Shown in pieces: positions 12,633 to 13,888 of a stretch of DNA of 13,888 nucleotides. Made by a program: the position numbers and the translations under genes. The notes beneath the pieces were generated by a model. The model was not told the origin of the DNA. It ran no database searches and worked only from the letters and a program-made list of their open reading frames with translations. Numbering within the stretch: position 1 is the first letter of the stretch; every line of letters begins with the position of its first letter. The stretch is from CAYPZL01 sp964415045 (GTDB lineage: Bacteria; Planctomycetota; Phycisphaerae; Sedimentisphaerales; Anaerobacaceae), in NCBI GenBank assembly GCA_964415045.1, contig CAYPZL010000154.1, positions 1 through 13,888 of the forward strand, read 5' to 3'.

Positions 12633-13670
12633 CTAACCCGATTTGTCGCTCTTATAGCCGGCCTGAAGCTGGCCGCAGGCGGCCTTGATGCCCCGCCCCA
12701 GGCGGAAACGCGTCGTCGTCTCGACACCGGCGTCTTTGAGCGCCGCGGCGAATCGAGCGATCCGCTGTCGGCTGCTGCCGGCCAGGGCACAGCCCGGATA
12801 CGGATTGTGCTCGATCAGGTTGACATTATACATGATGCCGCGCAGCAGCTTGACCAGCAGGCGGGCGTGCGCCACCGAGTCGTTGAGGCGGTCGATCATG
12901 ACGTACTCGAATGTCACGCGCTGCCCCGTGGCTCCCTGGTAGGCCCGCACCGCTTCCAGCAGCTCGCTTATCGGGTACGTGCGGTTGACCGGCATGATGC
13001 GGTTGCGCAGCACGTCCGTCGGCGCGCTGAGCGAGATAGCCAGTCGCGGCCTGACGTCCTCTTGGGCCAGGCGCCGGATCGCCGGCGCGATCCCGCACGT
13101 GCTGACCGTGATGTGACGGATGCCGATGTTTTTGCCCGCCGGATCGTTCAAAATGCGAATCGACCGCACCACCGCGTCGTAATTCTCCAGCGGCTCGCCC
13201 ATCCCCATGTAGACGACGTTCGTGATGCGACCGGCGTCCTGCTCGACGGCGTTGACCTGGCCGGCGATCTCGCCCGCCGTCAGGTTGCGACGCAGCTCGA
13301 TCCGCCCGGTCGCACACAGCACGCACCCCATCGCACAGCCGACCTGCGTGGAAACGCACAGCGTCCGGCGCTTCTCCTCGGGCAGCAAAACCGCCTCGAT
13401 CCGCTCGCCGTCGCCCAGCTCGAAAAGATACTTCGCCGAGCCGTCCGGGTCGGTCCGCCGGTCCACGACCTTCAGTTGCGAGATGAAGTAGCCCTCGTCC
13501 GCCAGCCGCGCCCGAAACACCTTGCTCAGCGGCGTGATGTCGGAAAGCGTCCGCGCGTTCAATGTGTGAACGAACTTGAAAATATACCCGGCCAGATACT
13601 TCTTCTGCCCCAGCCCCGTCACCAGCGACTCAAGCTCGCCCAACGTCTTGTCCTGCAAATCCAAACTCAT
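12633..13670 (-). CDS. rlmN: dual-specificity 23S rRNA/tRNA adenine-C2 methyltransferase RlmN
   Basis: A radical SAM enzyme that makes 2-methyladenosine at A2503 of 23S rRNA and at A37 of some tRNAs. The 345-residue length is typical. The CxxxCxxC cluster motif is C112-AMG-C116-VL-C119, preceded by LCVSTQVG. MGMGEPLENYDAV (about 155-167) is the SAM-binding GEP region, and SAPTDVLRNRIMPVNR and LIEHNPYPG follow. The methyl-carrying C-terminal Cys is Cys332 in GIKAACGQL, so the ping-pong chemistry is intact. RlmN and not Cfr is favoured by housekeeping context, though eye alignment cannot fully exclude other subfamilies. The ATG at 13670 follows TAGAATGGGGGG. Downstream lies the nested repeat element. 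Confidence 0.94.
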   Translation of the reverse strand: MSLDLQDKTLGELESLVTGLGQKKYLAGYIFKFVHTLNARTLSDITPLSKVFRARLADEGYFISQLKVVDRRTDPDGSAKYLFELGDGERIEAVLLPEEKRRTLCVSTQVGCAMGCVLCATGRIELRRNLTAGEIAGQVNAVEQDAGRITNVVYMGMGEPLENYDAVVRSIRILNDPAGKNIGIRHITVSTCGIAPAIRRLAQEDVRPRLAISLSAPTDVLRNRIMPVNRTYPISELLEAVRAYQGATGQRVTFEYVMIDRLNDSVAHARLLVKLLRGIMYNVNLIEHNPYPGCALAGSSRQRIARFAAALKDAGVETTTRFRLGRGIKAACGQLQAGYKSDKSG

Positions 13671-13739
13671 CCCCCCATTCTATCACATCACTCAAAACGC
13701 GAAACCGCCGATTCCGCCGTAACGGTCACGAAACCCAGC

Positions 13740-13762
13740 GCGGCCTCGCTGCGCTCGGCCGC
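13740..13762. repeat. GC-rich inverted repeat GCGGCC/GGCCGC
   Basis: A 6-bp perfect stem around an 11-nt loop TCGCTGCGCTC. The loop shares a 10-mer with the inverted repeat at 124-165. Confidence 0.45.
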
Positions 13763-13842
13763 AACCTAAAGAGTGAAGGTATCCTCGCAACTTGGTAGGA
13801 TAGGAAGTTCGTTTCCGACAAGCTTCCTTTCACCACTAAGTA

Positions 13843-13874
13843 ACTATCTCAAAAGGGCCGGTTTGGCCGATAGT
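13843..13874. repeat. two-tier hairpin ACTATC...GATAGT
   Basis: Outer stem ACTATC (13843-13848) / GATAGT (13869-13874). Inside it GGCC-GGTTT-GGCC (13856-13868) forms a second stem stacked directly on the right arm, with a 7-nt bulge on the left. It lies at the window edge upstream of rlmN, so its host transcript is unknown. Confidence 0.4.
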
Positions 13875-13888
13875 CATCTGTAGGAACC

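Larger units (their letters stand above)
13671..13888. other. rlmN upstream region with stacked inverted repeats
   Basis: No gene is visible to the window edge. Near rlmN a TAGAAT (13677-13682, minus) sits 6 nt before the ATG. Further out are GCGGCC-11-GGCCGC (13740-13762), TATCCT/AGGATA (13780-13802), AGGAAG/CTTCCT (13802-13828) and ACTATC/GATAGT enclosing GGCC-GGTTT-GGCC (13843-13874). Confidence 0.45.

Noticed and set aside
12624..13769. A 381-codon plus-strand open frame
   Set aside because: It is opposite rlmN, whose radical SAM motifs are unmistakable; the plus-strand product looks like a shadow frame.

Overview
The window is a GC-rich, densely packed bacterial housekeeping region. The gene set fits Planctomycetota, probably the Phycisphaerae side. 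The clues are an mcsA-mcsB pair with no ctsR beside it, a secreted DUF6263-like protein, a DUF503 gene, Ala/Glu-rich tails on several ribosomal proteins, and mostly good Shine-Dalgarno sites with some TTG/GTG starts. This placement is inferred from gene content and was not tested by a search.

Left part (1-3983): a minus-strand DUF503 (YlxP-like) gene diverges from coaD, which has a clear TTGCCG-17-TATAAT promoter. mcsA and mcsB follow on the plus strand behind an extended -10 promoter; they encode the adaptor and kinase of the protein-arginine phosphorylation quality-control system. A 603-base spacer then holds no convincing gene and ends with the terminator of the converging operon.

Centre (3912-10233, minus strand): one long operon appears to run from a TTGACG-17-TATAGT promoter at 10205-10233 to a 12-bp-stem terminator at 3912-3945. 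Its order is tRNA-Gln(UUG), glmU, prs, rplY (bL25/CTC), pth, rpsF (bS6), ssb, rpsR (bS18), rplI (bL9). It joins two conserved clusters: glmU/tRNA-Gln-prs-rplY-pth (cell-wall precursor, PRPP, ribosome and tRNA recycling) and rpsF-ssb-rpsR-rplI (ribosome and ssDNA binding). GlmU lacks the usual C-terminal end of its acetyltransferase half, and bS6 starts at a TTG placed by a perfect AGGAGG.

Right part (10406-13888, minus strand): rlmN (23S rRNA/tRNA m2A methyltransferase), a PfkB-family sugar kinase of the 1-phosphofructokinase group, and a secreted DUF6263-like protein. Between rlmN and the kinase is the most unusual object in the window: an AT-rich 165-base element (12445-12609). Perfect 25-bp terminal inverted repeats enclose two perfect internal hairpins (13 and 15 bp, both with 8-nt loops). 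It is either a small non-autonomous mobile element or a structured RNA, and it abuts the kinase start codon, which has no Shine-Dalgarno. A second, weaker set of stacked inverted repeats lies upstream of rlmN at the window edge.
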